Assembly (NCBI GenBank): GCA_021464245.1 | Contig: JADCRB010000013.1 | Span: forward strand, 7,910,895 to 7,974,894 | Length of the DNA stretch: 64,000 nucleotides | DNA from: Carallia brachiata | Taxonomy: Eukaryota > Streptophyta > Magnoliopsida > Malpighiales > Rhizophoraceae | Direction of reading: 5' to 3' | Part shown: one piece after another, positions 1-12,742 of the stretch | Numbering within the stretch: the stretch's first letter is position 1 | How the letters are laid out: every line of letters begins with the position of its first letter | Program-made: the position numbers and the translations under genes | The notes under the pieces: generated by a model | What the model saw: only the letters and a program-made list of their open reading frames with translations | Told to the model about the DNA's origin: nothing | The model's database searches: none

Positions 1-1282
1 TTCGCGGGGATTTCCAATGTTACTCGTTTTTTTTAAGCATAATTTACTAATAATCTTACATCATATAATAATAAAATTTATTTAAAATTAAAAATGAAAA
101 ACAATAAATTTATATGATATAAAATTATGAGTGAATTATACTCAGTAAACAAAGCCAAGAAGCTTGCAGCAGAAAATTTATAAATTTCACACTACATTGC
201 AATCCAAATTTTTGTCAACACTTTGTATTTATAATTCATTCTCACTTATTTGCTATTTATTTCCTTCAATCTCTTCTAAAAAATGAGACTTCTAATCAAA
301 CCCTCAAACCCAACATCTCCACACACCCCAACCCCAAGAAAAGTCGTTCCATGGTCTCAATGAGGCAGAGTAAGAGAATATACGTAGTGCACGCACAGCA
401 TATACGTGTCCGTATCCAATACATAAATGCTTTGCAATTTGCGTTTATATGGGTACACATGTACATACAGAGAATTGAATGTGACCGTGCACGTGTGCAT
501 CCGCACATGCATCTCTTGCACACCAAGGCACACGCATAACAAAGGGAGGTCAATCATGATCAAAAGCTGCATTACTAACGTCATAGCAGCTGTTTTATTC
601 CCGGAAGGGATAGCCCGGCCAAACCAACTTCCCGGCCAAGAGAGCCAAACTTCCTACACACTCCATGGACCTTATATATATAATTAATATCTAATATTAT
701 AGGAAAACAAGTTTGTAGACAAAAAAATGGACAAAAGATTTGTACTATCTAATATGGAGTGAATTTTTTAAATTCGCACATATCTAACTTAAAATTTATG
801 TACTCTCATAAAATGTCACTACACAATTTACATCATATAAAATAAATTATTTATTTATGTATTTTGTTATAATCCGTGTCCAATATTGTAATATAGGGAA
901 AAAAGCATATGATAAGACATTAGTGGCCTAACGTTTGGTCATATACAAATAAGATAAAAAAATTTTGAATTTATTTTTAAATTAAAGTTTAAGAATTATA
1001 TTAAATATTATTTAAGATAATATTAAATATATTTAAAATTTAATTTTTTTTTTAAAAAATGTGCATGGCTAGATAATATATATATATACACACACATGAT
1101 TGTAGCTGTACGTAACTCAAGCTGACCGTTATGATTGTTCTACAGGTCATACATGCCCTTTAGTCAACAAAATCCTAACAACCTTTTACCCCACATGACG
1201 CCCCCTAAAATTGTACCGCGCACACCCTTGTTCTAATTCCGATCGATCACAAGTACAGCAATAATACTTTCCCACTTATATA

Positions 1283-1313
<31 letters not shown>

Positions 1314-1406
1314 TCATCATCCTCATCATTATTACAATAATCATGAGTTAATTAGCACATTAATCACCTACTAATTGAGCACTAATAACCTTAATTCTTT
1401 TCCATA
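1..1406. other. Intergenic AT-rich DNA, no gene seen
   Basis: No convincing coding region. Around 360-560 the sequence is rich in alternating CA/TG and ACGTG-like words, which creates short overlapping ORFs on both strands without recognisable protein features. A (TA)n/(AAT)n microsatellite lies at about 1277-1312, just downstream of the 3' end of the bHLH gene. Confidence 0.6.
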
Positions 1407-2060
1407 CTAATCACTAATTACCTCATGATTAGAAGAGATCAGTGTGTCGAACCCGTTACCACCGCTAAAGCTGTATCGGGGGCAGCCGGCGGGTGTTTCA
1501 AGGGGAGATGAATTGGTAACCGGCCAATCTCCAGCATAAGGTGGCTGTTGTTGGTTAGACTGGAGCACACGAATTTGCCTTTTCAAGAACTTGACATAAC
1601 GGATAGCTTCGTCTAGCATTGAGGCAGTATCCATCTTTGTTCCCCCAGGAACTAGCCTTTGCAGAATCCTCATCTTTTCGCTTATCCTCTCTCGCCGGTG
1701 GCGTGCCGCTACGCTCTGGGGGTCATCACTGATCCTGACATTTCGTCTTTTGGGCTTCCGAATTGTGGCCGGATCTATGTCTACCGGCTGCATCGCTGCG
1801 ATTTTATACATCATTTCTTTCACAGCCCCTAGCTCTTCTTCTGGCTCATCTTCTTCCTCTGTGGGGTCTCCAACAAGGGTTGAGCTTGATAGAGGCATTT
1901 GGTTAGAAGAAGATGGTGTTTGGCTTGGGAGAGGGAGAGGGAGAGGGTAGGTAGGCCAAAGAGAGCTAATAAAGGGCTTTTGGTCATGGAGAATTTGATC
2001 TTCGAAAGACATTTCAAGACCCCAACTTTGATTTATGAACTTGTTTTGATTGACATCCAT
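1407..2060 (-). CDS. HEC: HECATE-like bHLH transcription factor
   Basis: Single-exon gene for a 217-aa nuclear transcription factor. The start is the ATG ending at 2060; the codons just upstream are not ATG. An acidic stretch (about 66-77) precedes a conserved block ([16 protein letters not shown], about 82-97), then the basic helix-loop-helix at about 113-166 with [26 protein letters not shown] and YVKFLKRQ. This block order is that of HEC1/HEC2 (subgroup VIIIb), which control stigma and transmitting-tract development and phytochrome responses. The basic region has Gln115-Ala119-Arg123 where canonical E-box binders have His-Glu-Arg, as I recall for HEC/IND proteins. HEC proteins are usually somewhat over 200 aa, so length fits. 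HEC1 versus HEC2 orthology is not resolved. No frame disruption was seen. Confidence 0.88.
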   Translation of the reverse strand: MDVNQNKFINQSWGLEMSFEDQILHDQKPFISSLWPTYPLPLPLPSQTPSSSNQMPLSSSTLVGDPTEEEDEPEEELGAVKEMMYKIAAMQPVDIDPATIRKPKRRNVRISDDPQSVAARHRRERISEKMRILQRLVPGGTKMDTASMLDEAIRYVKFLKRQIRVLQSNQQQPPYAGDWPVTNSSPLETPAGCPRYSFSGGNGFDTLISSNHEVISD

Positions 2061-2349
2061 TATCAAAGGCGAGCTTAACTATGCGAGACTTCTGCAAAAA
2101 CTAAAGAAGAGGGCAATTCTATGAAATGAGTCCTTGTAGTGATTTCTCACGCATAAATAATCACGGCACGATAAACAATTACAAGTATATATCGATCCTT
2201 TCTAGCGGAGGAAATAAAATGTATGGTTTGGTAAGAAATGAAAGAAAACCCTATTGGTTTCTTTGTTAATTAAGTGTTGAACGAAAACTCACTCTTTTTG
2301 CAGCTTCGGCAAAGCTCAATGGCACATAAAGTCAAGGATCACAAAGAGA

Positions 2350-2430
2350 GAGAGAGAGAGATGAGGCATACTTTATACGCAACGGAGGGGGTGGTGGTAT
2401 AGGCATGATGCATGATTTATAAAAGTATAA
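2350..2430 (-). promoter_or_regulatory. Possible TATA box and GA-repeat leader of the bHLH gene
   Basis: On the minus strand a TATA-like word (TTTTATAAAT, about 2414-2423) lies about 360 bp upstream of the ATG. A GA/CT microsatellite at about 2346-2361 would fall in the 5' leader. Spacing is compatible with a plant core promoter, but only the motif supports this. Confidence 0.3.
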
Positions 2431-3654
2431 AAACTTAAACTAAAAAAAGTCGTGACTTGAAAGTAGGGATCAGTTGGCCGTACTTTTTTTGTAGAATCAA
2501 ACGTTCAAAGGGATCGGAAATATAGAATCAAAAAAAAAAAAGGGGGTCGGAAAAGCATATAATTTCTGTCAAGTACTACTACTTTGTTTTTTTTTTTTTT
2601 TTACTCTTGAAGTGTCTTTGTACGTTTTGTATCTAATATTAATTCCTACTCACAGTACTCAAATTGCCGCTCGTTAAGAGAATTTGATTATGTAAAAATC
2701 CAAACACAGGTACTTGTCAAGTACTACTCTAGGGGTCAAGCTTGCACCTAATGAATGCTATCAGTCTTTATTACGTCTTAGAGTTTTAATGTTGCCTACA
2801 AAATAGGCACTGAAATTCTAGGCTGCTTTTCAAAGTCCACAAGTTTCTGATACGGCTATACTTCTTTTATCAACTTCTTTCATTCACTATTCACGATTGA
2901 GGAGCAAGCAGTACTGGTTAGCTTTTTGAATAGTTACCTCAAGATCAAAGCCTCATTTAATTGGTTTGAATTTTTGTAACCAAATCAGCGTTTAAGTGAT
3001 GATGATTGATAAAACAAGGCATGCACTGTTGTCCTTTCCTTTTTTTGGGACCATGTATGTCAAATTCTCCCTTTTTGCAGATCATTAGAAAACTCCAGCT
3101 GAGGTGGATCAGAATGGAGAGATGACAACTTTCTTTTCTTTAATTCTGTCCAGTTCTTAAATAAAAGTTAACAACACCAAGTTCATTTGCAATTAAATTA
3201 AACAATACCCTATATTGAAATTACATCTGTTGTTAGCAATCTATATAACTTACCTAACATGTATGATTTTAAATACACGAACTGATAGATGACAATCTCC
3301 TAACAATCCGTTTTGATTCCTCCGCTCTCAAACAGAGTCTCTTTCTCAGATGACTTCCTTGCTTGTATTTTGTGCCATTTATTGTTCTACACATCAATAA
3401 AACTTCTTTCACTTATGAAAACAAAATAATGATAATAATAAATATATAAGGTAAATGCTGATTTTATTCCTTTTTTTAGTAAATAAAACTAACTCATGAT
3501 CTAATACTATTCAAATATTATTTTTAATTTTTTTAATTAAAGTAGACCTCACTTATTGTAAAGTGTAAGATTATGAGTAAGTTACACTCACTTAAAAAAA
3601 AAAAGTCAAAATAGAAATCCCTATAAATAAATAAATCATTGTTTGCTTCCTATT

Positions 3655-4202
3655 TCATTTCACCCACTAAAGTAGATTAAGAAATCATAATCGTGTCATG
3701 TGCCCTTGACACAATTAATTGGAATAATCTGTTGAGACTTATCAATTATGTATTCTAAATTCATTAACTTTATTCTTTTCACTTGAACTTACAGTCTATC
3801 TTGTAACACAAAAACATAAAAAAAAAAAAAATTCCAATCATTTCAATAAAGGATATTCTAATAATTAAAACTTAAATATTTATTTTAAAAATCTCAGATT
3901 CTAATCATGGGAAAGAAGTTTTTTTTGTGTTCCAAGGGAGGTTGTAAGACCAAGTGAGAAGAATAAAGTTAATAAATTTAAATTATATAATTAATAAATC
4001 TGAACAGATTATTTCAATCAGTTGTGTCTTGGGCACATGACACGATTATAATTTCTTAATATACTTTTGTGGGTGAAATAATTAGAATCTGAGACTTTTA
4101 AAAAAAGAAAAAGAATTCCAATCATTTCAATGAAGGATACTCTAATAGTTAAAACTTAAATATTTATTTTAAAAATTTTTAGATTCTAATCATGGGAAAG
4201 TA
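3655..4202. repeat. Foldback element with duplicated loop
   Basis: An arm at about 3655-3815 (contains CACCCACTAAAGTAG) is repeated in inverted orientation at about 3918-4080 (ends TTTTGTGGGTGAAAT), so the two could form a hairpin of roughly 155 bp. The spacer between the arms (about 3825-3916) recurs in direct orientation just beyond the second arm (about 4109-4202) with few changes. This looks like a nonautonomous TIR element plus a local duplication. No coding capacity. Confidence 0.7.
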
Positions 4203-5104
4203 GAGCGTGAGATATGTATGAATGTGAGAGTTCTCATTATATAACTCATGACCTAATAATCTCCCAACAAAACAAAAAAGAAATTTCAATGTATCTAAGA
4301 AGTGATGTATAATTTATTTGACGTTTCTATATTCAGAGTCAATAAATCTAGCAAGAATTTAAAGGATGCTCTTAAAATTTAGAAGCAAAATTGATTTTTT
4401 GTATATTTATCAACAGCAAAGAAAATCTGTCTGCGCAATTTGACGATGAAATTTCAAATGCATATCATATCTCAATGGGAAAACTTAGAGAAAGTTTGCC
4501 CTTATTTCACTCTTCTTATTAACTTCATTTCTTGTTTAGAAAATATGAATTTGAGATATACTAAAAAAGTTGTGATCCAACCAATAATCTCCAAAATATC
4601 AGTTTAACACTATCAAAACGTTACATCCAACTACAATATTAATAAAATTTCCTTAACATAAAACAAGCCACTTCTTAATTACTCATTAATTTAAAAACAA
4701 AAATTGCCTTAAAAATTAGGCAATCAAAAATGGCACTTTTGATTCCTCCTTAATTTTGCAATAAAAATTGCCTTAAAATCATCTATTAATCTTTCTCTCC
4801 CACAGAGGCCACCCACAACAATGCCATAAATAATATGAATAATGATAAAATATCTGAAAAATTATGTCATGAAATACCTCAATTATAAATGTATGACTTA
4901 TTTTTTTTCTTTTTGAGGTTTAACGGTGTTAAAAAGTTGATTTTTTTTTTCATAATAGTGAGAGTCACGATGTTTCATGATATGGATTTTTTGATACATA
5001 TTATTAGTCAATAATAGTACTCTAAACATTTTATTTTATCAATCAAAAAAGGCAACCTTTTGATTACTCATTAATTGCAATAAAATTTGCCTTGACAACA
5101 ATGT

Positions 5105-5125
5105 GAGAGAGAGAGAGAGAGAGAG
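5105..5125. repeat. (GA)n microsatellite
   Basis: Perfect GA dinucleotide run in intergenic DNA. Confidence 0.9.
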
Positions 5126-6584
5126 TTAATTTGTTCTACTATCAAGAAAGCTTGCAATCAAGTTGCTAGCATCATAAGGTGGAAGTTCTCTTGTATCTTT
5201 CTTTCTTGATAAACGTTAATTTACTATCTTGGTGGATGAGATGCTATAAATCATAAAACAAATTAAAAAAAAAAGTGGGAACTATCACCACACTCCAATA
5301 TCTGTATCAGACGGTGAAGCAAGTTTCCTAGGTCACATTTTGCCTTCAAGTGCTAAACTAACACCCTAACAATCGGGGTTTCACCGGGGTCTTCCACCAA
5401 ACCGCATATATACTAGAAAGCTATGCATGTTTTAACCTTAATTGAAGATCCCTAAAACCAATTATCCCACTACACATCTTTGTAATAACTAGGGAGTAGA
5501 ATCTCTTTATGATTCCAAAATAAAATGAGATATCTGAACAGTTCGCAATTGTTTCGTTGAGGTTATATATAAGGGAAACCGTGTAAGACATGTTAGTGGT
5601 GCTAAACGTACTACCAATCAAACCACCAGGTATAAATTAGATAGATACTACTGAGTATAACATTTGGGATATGATCAGGAGTTCTAGATCTCGCTCACAG
5701 TTAATTCACCCCTTCTCAATTCAACTGAACCAAAAAGGGGCAAGCACTGAAACTTTGCTTCGTACCAAAGCAAACAGCAACGGGTGATAATTGAAAAGAA
5801 GTGAAGTTGGCTATGATTTGAAAGCAGTACTGAAATTTACTAAATATGGAATCTGCAAGAGACTAGTACATGTGTCATTAAAAATTTGATTCATTTTCGG
5901 AATATATTGCTTTTGAAATCTTGGATGGGTCTTGATTCATGTCATTAATGACATCATGTGCATGTTCATATGAAATGTTTAATTTATGCCGTAGCTTGGG
6001 CTAGTAAGCTAGGACAATCCTTCCTGCCGCCTATATAATAAGGAAAAATGTTCATCTCCCTAGAAAAATTGTCCTGCAAGTGTCCGTATTAGAACAACAA
6101 TTGTAATTTGTGCAACCAAAATGATAAAAAATAAACCAAAAAAAATAATAGTTTTTTTCTTTTTATATTTCATATTGTATCAATATAGTTGTAAAAAATT
6201 GTATGTTCCTTGTATTACGGACATTTTCTCGAGATATGTATTTGATCCCATATAATAAATAGGAGAGTTTGGTTAAAAATATTTACCCGAGGCCAACACA
6301 TGTAGATGGATTCAAACTAGGAAAACGGTTGAAGTATGGACACTACTCACTAGAAACCTGCATAGCGGATCAAGTAGTCTATTTCAATTACCACATAAGG
6401 CATTTTTCATCTATATTATATACATGCTGGGAAGAAAGGTTCTAATCTTACGATGATTAGCCGAAGGGAATATGTATATGCAGTGTCAACACTTCTTGTC
6501 GACTGAAATTGTCTAAACAATCCAAGATTTGTGATTGAAAATTATAACTGAGTGGGAATAGGACACATACAATGACTCATTGGG

Positions 6585-6626
6585 ATATATATATATATAG
6601 AGAGAGAAAGAGAGAGAGAGAGAGAG
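6585..6626. repeat. Compound (AT)n(AG)n microsatellite
   Basis: An AT run followed directly by an AG run. The ORFs crossing it (on both strands) are low-complexity and not believed. Confidence 0.9.
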
Positions 6627-7977
6627 GTCTAAAAAATGGTTTAAGTCCAACTAATATAATGTCCACGAAAATGGTGGGAGATGCCCTTATCACAGGTGGT
6701 GAATCACATTGTGAGCAGTTAGCAACTAAGGAAAAACATTTCTTCCGAGAAGGATTGGAACAGATCCGACGCCTGTAATTCTTACCTCCATACAAAAGAG
6801 AAAGAAAAGAAAGCAAAAGGTGTCATGAAATTCAACGCTCCTCAGAGTTCGGACGACGGTGACTTTCTTAGGTAGATAGAAATTTCAAGCTTCCAATATT
6901 GGGAAAAGGAAAGAAAAGTGAGAATTTCCCTTGTTGGGTTCCCAAATGGCCGCTCAAAAAAGCTCATTTTGACAGGACAAAAATCTTTTATGCAGGCTCG
7001 GAGAAGAAATCCATGTACAGGAATCTTTTCTTTTTTTTTTCTTTTTAATAAGTTTTAGTTGTTCTAGGTAATTAAGAATAATTGAATAAAAAAGAGCCTT
7101 AATTAATGAATTTTGTTAATCTATCATCACGCTCAGTACGTTAAGATTTTCTAACATAATGCTGGACGTAACTGGTTAGTAGTAAATATTGTTAGTATGA
7201 TTTGTATCAGATTCGTTAGTTATTGTTTTTTAGATATATTTAATATTTTATACATATTATAAATGAATAAAATAATTTTTTATTTTTTGCTTGTTTATAT
7301 ACATAATATGTTGGTCAAAATTATAAAGATATTGTTCATTGGAATAATAAATATATTTGTAAATTTAATTATGATGAGATCGTAATTTTTAGATACAGAT
7401 TTTTTCTCCTTGTTTATGTGCTTTGTGCAATTTTTATTTTTTTTTTCCAATTTGCAAGTTTTTTTTTATTATAGAATGTTTTTTGGAATTTTTTTAATCT
7501 ATTTGTATTGTTTTATATTTTTATGGAATTTTCGAAATTGTTTTCAAATTTTTTCAAAATTTTTAATTTTTTTTATTTTTCAGATTTTATTTTTTTAGAA
7601 TTTTCCATTTCAGTTTTTTTCATTTTTTTATGAATTCCAAAATTTTTGTGGGCATTTTTGGAGGTTGGTTTTTTTAATTGTTCGCTTTTTTTTTTTAATT
7701 TCAATTTTTTGGGATTTTAAAAATTTTTCTGGAATTTTCTTACTTTTTCTAAGTATTAAATTTTAAAATTTTTTTTTTTTTTGAAATTTTTAGAATGTTT
7801 TTAAATTTTAAATTTTATTTTTTAGAAAATGACAGATCATTTATGACGTGGCATTTATGTTAAACTAAAATATGGTTTGACTGCAACGTGTGGTTAAAAA
7901 AATTATAATATTAGTTAAAAACTCTTTTCTCTTCTGAGGTTTTATCTCTGCTCTGACAACTACCACCATCGCCGTTG

Positions 7978-8033
7978 TGCTCTCTCTCTCTCTATCTTTT
8001 TCTCTCATATGTCTCCCTCTCTCTCTCTCTTTT
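7978..8033. repeat. (CT)n-rich microsatellite
   Basis: CT dinucleotide runs interrupted by TATCTTTTT and CATATG. No adjacent gene was recognised. Confidence 0.8.
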
Positions 8034-9316
8034 CCAATTTTGATGTTTAGTTTATATAATTTAGGTATATTAAGATAGTCATTAAAAAATTATTTAACAA
8101 GTTCTTTTATAATTAACAAATTTTAAAAATTCATAAAAATTATAAAATTATTAAAAAGTAAAATAAAATTTTTATTTTTTTTTACTTATTTATTATAAAA
8201 ATAATTAAAATAAATAATAAAAATAAGTTAATTGCTCTTTAATGACTATAAAACATTTTAACACGCCGTACTAGTACTACTTAGTTATTATACGTTGTTA
8301 AGTCGTATCCAAATATAGTGTAAGGTAGTGGTATAGATTATCTTATATTGTGATATTTTTATATGCTATACTCATCAGTCTACGCGTCAAATGCATCCTA
8401 TGTTATTAAATTGGATCATCATAATTGCGGTCATTTCAACATAATATATTTATAATTAGGTTTAAAATCTACATATTATGATGAGAGTTCGAAAATATTA
8501 ATTTTGAACTCCAAATTACTCTAAAAAATTATGTACTTTGGACTAGTTTACGTTAGTCATATCTTAAAGATTGGAAAAACAGATGACTAAATCTAATCTA
8601 GTAGTTACTAAGTATAATATTGAGATAAGGTCTATAATTCGAACTCTATACTGATTCATAGTTAACTTCTTCTTAACACAATTCAATTAAATTTTTTTTA
8701 AAAAAAAGAAAAAAAAATACAAATGAAGATTATGTGGCACGCAATTCGATCAACCATCGCATGTCTCGATTTACTTGCCAAAGAGCACCAATATGTCCCG
8801 ATTTTTAATGTTATGATTGATTTCTTAAATACAATAAGATTAATATTTTTTATAATAAAATTAATAATTTTTATAATAAAAATTTAAAATTGTTATTTTT
8901 AAATTGTAAATATTATAAGTCTTATTAAAAAAATTATTAATATTATTTTATTTATAACACAAATAAAAATATAAAAAATGAGCACACTAACATTTTCTAC
9001 TTACAAAATATACGTGCATCTTCTACTGGTCTCCTCTATTTTATGTATCCCGTATACTTCACCTTTGTTAGATATCCTCAATAACCTAGACCAGCCGATT
9101 TGCTGCATAATACACATAACTACTTCCTAATATTGATTTAACGAATTGGGTCAATTTTGACAACCAATCTATAGGGCTGCCTGGAAACGATAAAGTTACA
9201 TCTCCCACTTGTATATTGGGTTGACAAGTATTGACCACATTGAATCCATTCAGTTTTTTCTAGTATCCGTTCGCTTGACAGTTAAGTCGAGCAAACTAAA
9301 AGCACATATATATTAA

Positions 9317-10280
9317 GGTTGTTATAATCGAACTAGTCACTAAATCAATAAGTTCAGAGGTTTAAGGTTCAACTAATTTAATCGGTTCAACTAAAATTGA
9401 ACCAGAAAAATCGATATTTAATATTAAATATATAAAAATTTAATATTTATATGCATTATGTAAACATTGATAGTTAAAGTGTAATAATATAAGTGTTATA
9501 AATAGTATAAAATTGAGAGATTTAACTATATTTAATTTATAATTTAGCATATAATAAAATTAAAAAATTAATTAATATATTAATTAGAGGTATGTAATTA
9601 AGAATAAATTAATATAACATAAGTTAAATTTTTTAATATAATCTGTTGATAGAGATTTAATGATAAGTTTGATATTCAATAAAGTTAATTAAGTATAATG
9701 TGAGTGTTCATGTTTTTTATTTTGCGGGAAAGAGAAATATTTTATCTATTAATACATCACAATTTTTTCAATGGCAAGTTATGTTGCTGACATATTTGGA
9801 AGAAAAAAATTTAGAATAATAAATTAAATTTATATATTTAACAACAAAATAATGTTCTTAAAAGTATCAATCAATAAAAAGAATTTGAGGAAAAAAAAAT
9901 AATGCATAAAAAGTGAGATAGCTCGTGCCACTAATCTGTTAAAATACTTTAATATCAGTACATGGACAACCAAATGGAATTGATGCAGTGGTTTAGACAC
10001 CAATGAGGCGCAGCACAGCCAATGGTTGGAATGCAGTATTGTGCAGCTTTTATTAAGCATTTTCTAGCAGAACACAACAACACGTGGCGCTTTAAAAACA
10101 CGCCACGTTGGAGATGGGCAATTGACCAAACCAAAAAATTTCGAACCGGTTCACCAGTTCCTTATTGATTCGCACTTCCTCCAGTTTCAGCACTCTAATC
10201 AGACCGAATTTAGGCCCGGTCACCAATTTAACTAGTCGGACTGCCCGGTCCGGTGTAGTTTTCAAAACATTGATATATAT
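9317..10280. mobile_element. Possible degenerate nonautonomous transposon (CCGGT-rich ends)
   Basis: Around 10130-10275 there are many ACCGG/CCGGT words ending in TTTTCAAAACATTG, and around 9317-9415 a diverged stretch resembles their reverse complement (AATCGGTTCAACTAA, GAACCAG). A related fragment occurs at about 53372-53475. This is typical of old TIR elements in plant spacers, but ends and target-site duplication were not established. Confidence 0.3.
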
Positions 10281-12057
10281 ACACTCAAAAACTTAAAACT
10301 ATTTTTCTAATGTCCTTTCAAATTTGATAAATAAGCTATGCAAACTAGAAGCACACCTACACTTAAAATGAGATAATATTATTTTTAATTCTAAACAAAA
10401 AAAAAATACCCTTACTTATATTAGTCATAGTGTCTGTGGGTCGACACTCGAATACTGTTGGGTTATACTCGGTTTTAGTGTTAATGAGTATAAAATTCAA
10501 TATCAAGTCTTGACATAAATTCTTATTTAATCAAGGGGTCAGGACTCAAACTCATATCAATACAAAACCCGCGCAATAAACGAAATTGAAAAATTTATTG
10601 AAAATTTTATTTTTGCTTATATTTTATTTAAAATAAAAAAATAAAAAGACATTCAGATGAGTATTATTTGTGTTTATCAAATCTAATTTGAACTAAGTTT
10701 TATTTTATAGTTAATTTAAATCTAAAAGAATAGATAATTAAATTAGATTGATTTTAGGATAATTTTATAATAAAAAAGTAGAATCTGGGAGAATAATTTT
10801 ATAATAATATTTTATTATTGATAATGCCAATAAAAGATATTTATGTCTTTGTAGTGTGAATAATTTTAAAAAAATAAATGAATGATTAAAGGCACCATAC
10901 AAAGAAAACATATTTGTGGACCTAGGGCTGGTTGACATAAGGCATCAAAGCTCAACAATATGGTACAACTGATTATTTTGATTTTTATTATGACGTAACA
11001 CCTCTTGCAAAGCGTATCAATATGGCGTTGTACTGACCTTGGCCATTATGAATCAAGACTACTGGAACACAATCCTTTGTACAGCTCTCAATCTAACCAT
11101 TAGTTTGATAAAAACAGATAGTGTTTGCCTTATATCTTAAATGCATCAATGGTGCCACCTGCAGTGACTAACAATAAAAAAGTTACTTTCTATATGTCAA
11201 GCCTACCAGTAATTTTTGCAGGAGTAAACCCCATCTCCCTTTACATCTCTCAACTACAATCAATTTCTATGGTCTTCACAGGTCGTTATATTTTTAAAAG
11301 CCAAACAATCAGTATATTAAAAAGGTGTTAGAGCAAAAAGCCACAAACCTTTAAAAGAAGATGATCCATATTTGGGAGGCACGCTATTGATCTTAAAACA
11401 ACCTCGCCTCGAAATCTCAAATTTTTTGTTATAACTTTCGAATTTTCTAATACCAAAAACTATTCTTATATAATCGTATGTAAAAAAAAGTTAAGAAAAA
11501 ATCATAATTAAAAAACTAAAACAACTGAAATAGTTGTAATTAAATTATAAGCATTAACTTTGATTTGAATGAAAAAGTTAAAATGTAAAATTAAAAAATT
11601 TAGTTTAAATATATTAAAGAATGCACTTATATTTTTATAATGTAAAAAAGATAGTATGCGAGAATTTTAAATTTTATTAAAATTAAAATTTTAACTTTAC
11701 TAAAATATTAAGGAAGATTATAATTATTGAAATTCTAATTTTATTAGAATATTATAGTTATTGAGAATTTATTAAATTAAAAAATTAAATTTTTAAAAAT
11801 TTAAGTATTAAAAAATATTACTTAAATAAGTGAATATTTTTTATATTTTTGTTGTTATATATGTATATATAAGATAATAGGGTTTGTGTCGCGCTCAGCA
11901 CAGATCTAATCGAAGTTTCGTGCAACTCATTGCTAACTATGCTAATAATTATGTTGACTCTCTGCAAACAGAAGTCAAGGATTACTACTGAGATATATGG
12001 GCTGTTGCCAAGTCTTCCCTCCGCAACTAACTGGTACCTACCTCACCTGAATATAAA

Positions 12058-12742
12058 ATGTGTGCTCTGCTCTCCATGATGCCATGTAGCCATTGCTTTC
12101 CTTTTTTTTTTTTTTTTTTTTTGGTTATTTTTTTTAATTGTCCTCCGGTTCTTTTATACATGTATGGATCTACTCCCTCTCGCTCTTCTCCGCCGCTCCG
12201 CCTGTCTCTCTCTCTCTCTCAAATCTCAATCATCCGGCGATCTCATCCAATTAAATTTTGCAAATCTCTTTGGTAATCCTCTTGAATTATAGAGTCCCTT
12301 TCTAATATCAGTCCGTCAAGCAGCCAGTTCCGCCAATTCCGTCCAACATTCTTGGGTTTGTCTTTATTCATTCTTTGCATCTTGATCTGTTTTCCTCCTA
12401 TTTGGCTTTTCCGTCTGTCTTTTCGCTGGTGGGGTTTCCATGAACATTGTAAATATGGCACCAAGCTTGAATCTTTCAGCTTCTTTCTTGATTGATGTCG
12501 CCTAAAGATTGAATCTTTCAGTTTTTTGTGCTTCTAAGCTGCTGTATTAGTAATGCCCATTTGGTATGCTTTGAACCCATTTTTGGATTGATTGATGTAT
12601 AGTTTTGGCATTTGTTGGATTGGTGCTACGCCGGGTGGTTTTATGTTATGTTCATCGATGGAAATTATTTTGCTGGCACTTTCAATTTTTTTTTTCAGTA
12701 TGAGGATGTGTCTTTGGAGAATTGGCGATATGATTGGTTGCA
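12058..12742 (+). promoter_or_regulatory. Putative promoter and 5' leader of the TBL gene
   Basis: The stretch contains a long T run (12101-12135), pyrimidine-rich CTCTCTCT sequence (12180-12222) typical of plant 5' leaders, and a possible leader intron donor near 12272. The transcription start cannot be fixed from sequence alone. Confidence 0.3.

Larger units (their letters stand above)
2431..12057. other. Long AT-rich intergenic spacer
   Basis: About 9.6 kb without a supportable gene. ORFs here are short and lack domains. Contents noted separately are a foldback element (3655-4200), GA and CT microsatellites and a CCGG-rich probable transposon remnant (9317-10280). T-rich stretches at 7430-7830 are very low complexity. 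Confidence 0.6.

Noticed and set aside
296..687. Overlapping ORFs on both strands, 62-86 aa
   Set aside because: They arise from CA/TG-rich sequence, have Cys/His-rich random composition, conflict with each other and show no domain.
6572..6816. ORFs of 68 and 79 aa on opposite strands
   Set aside because: They overlap a microsatellite and mirror each other; no family similarity recognised.
10080..10110. Short inverted repeat around ACACGTGGCG / CGCCACGTT with a G-box-like CACGTG core
   Set aside because: Only about 9 bp of stem in unannotated spacer; too common to call regulatory.
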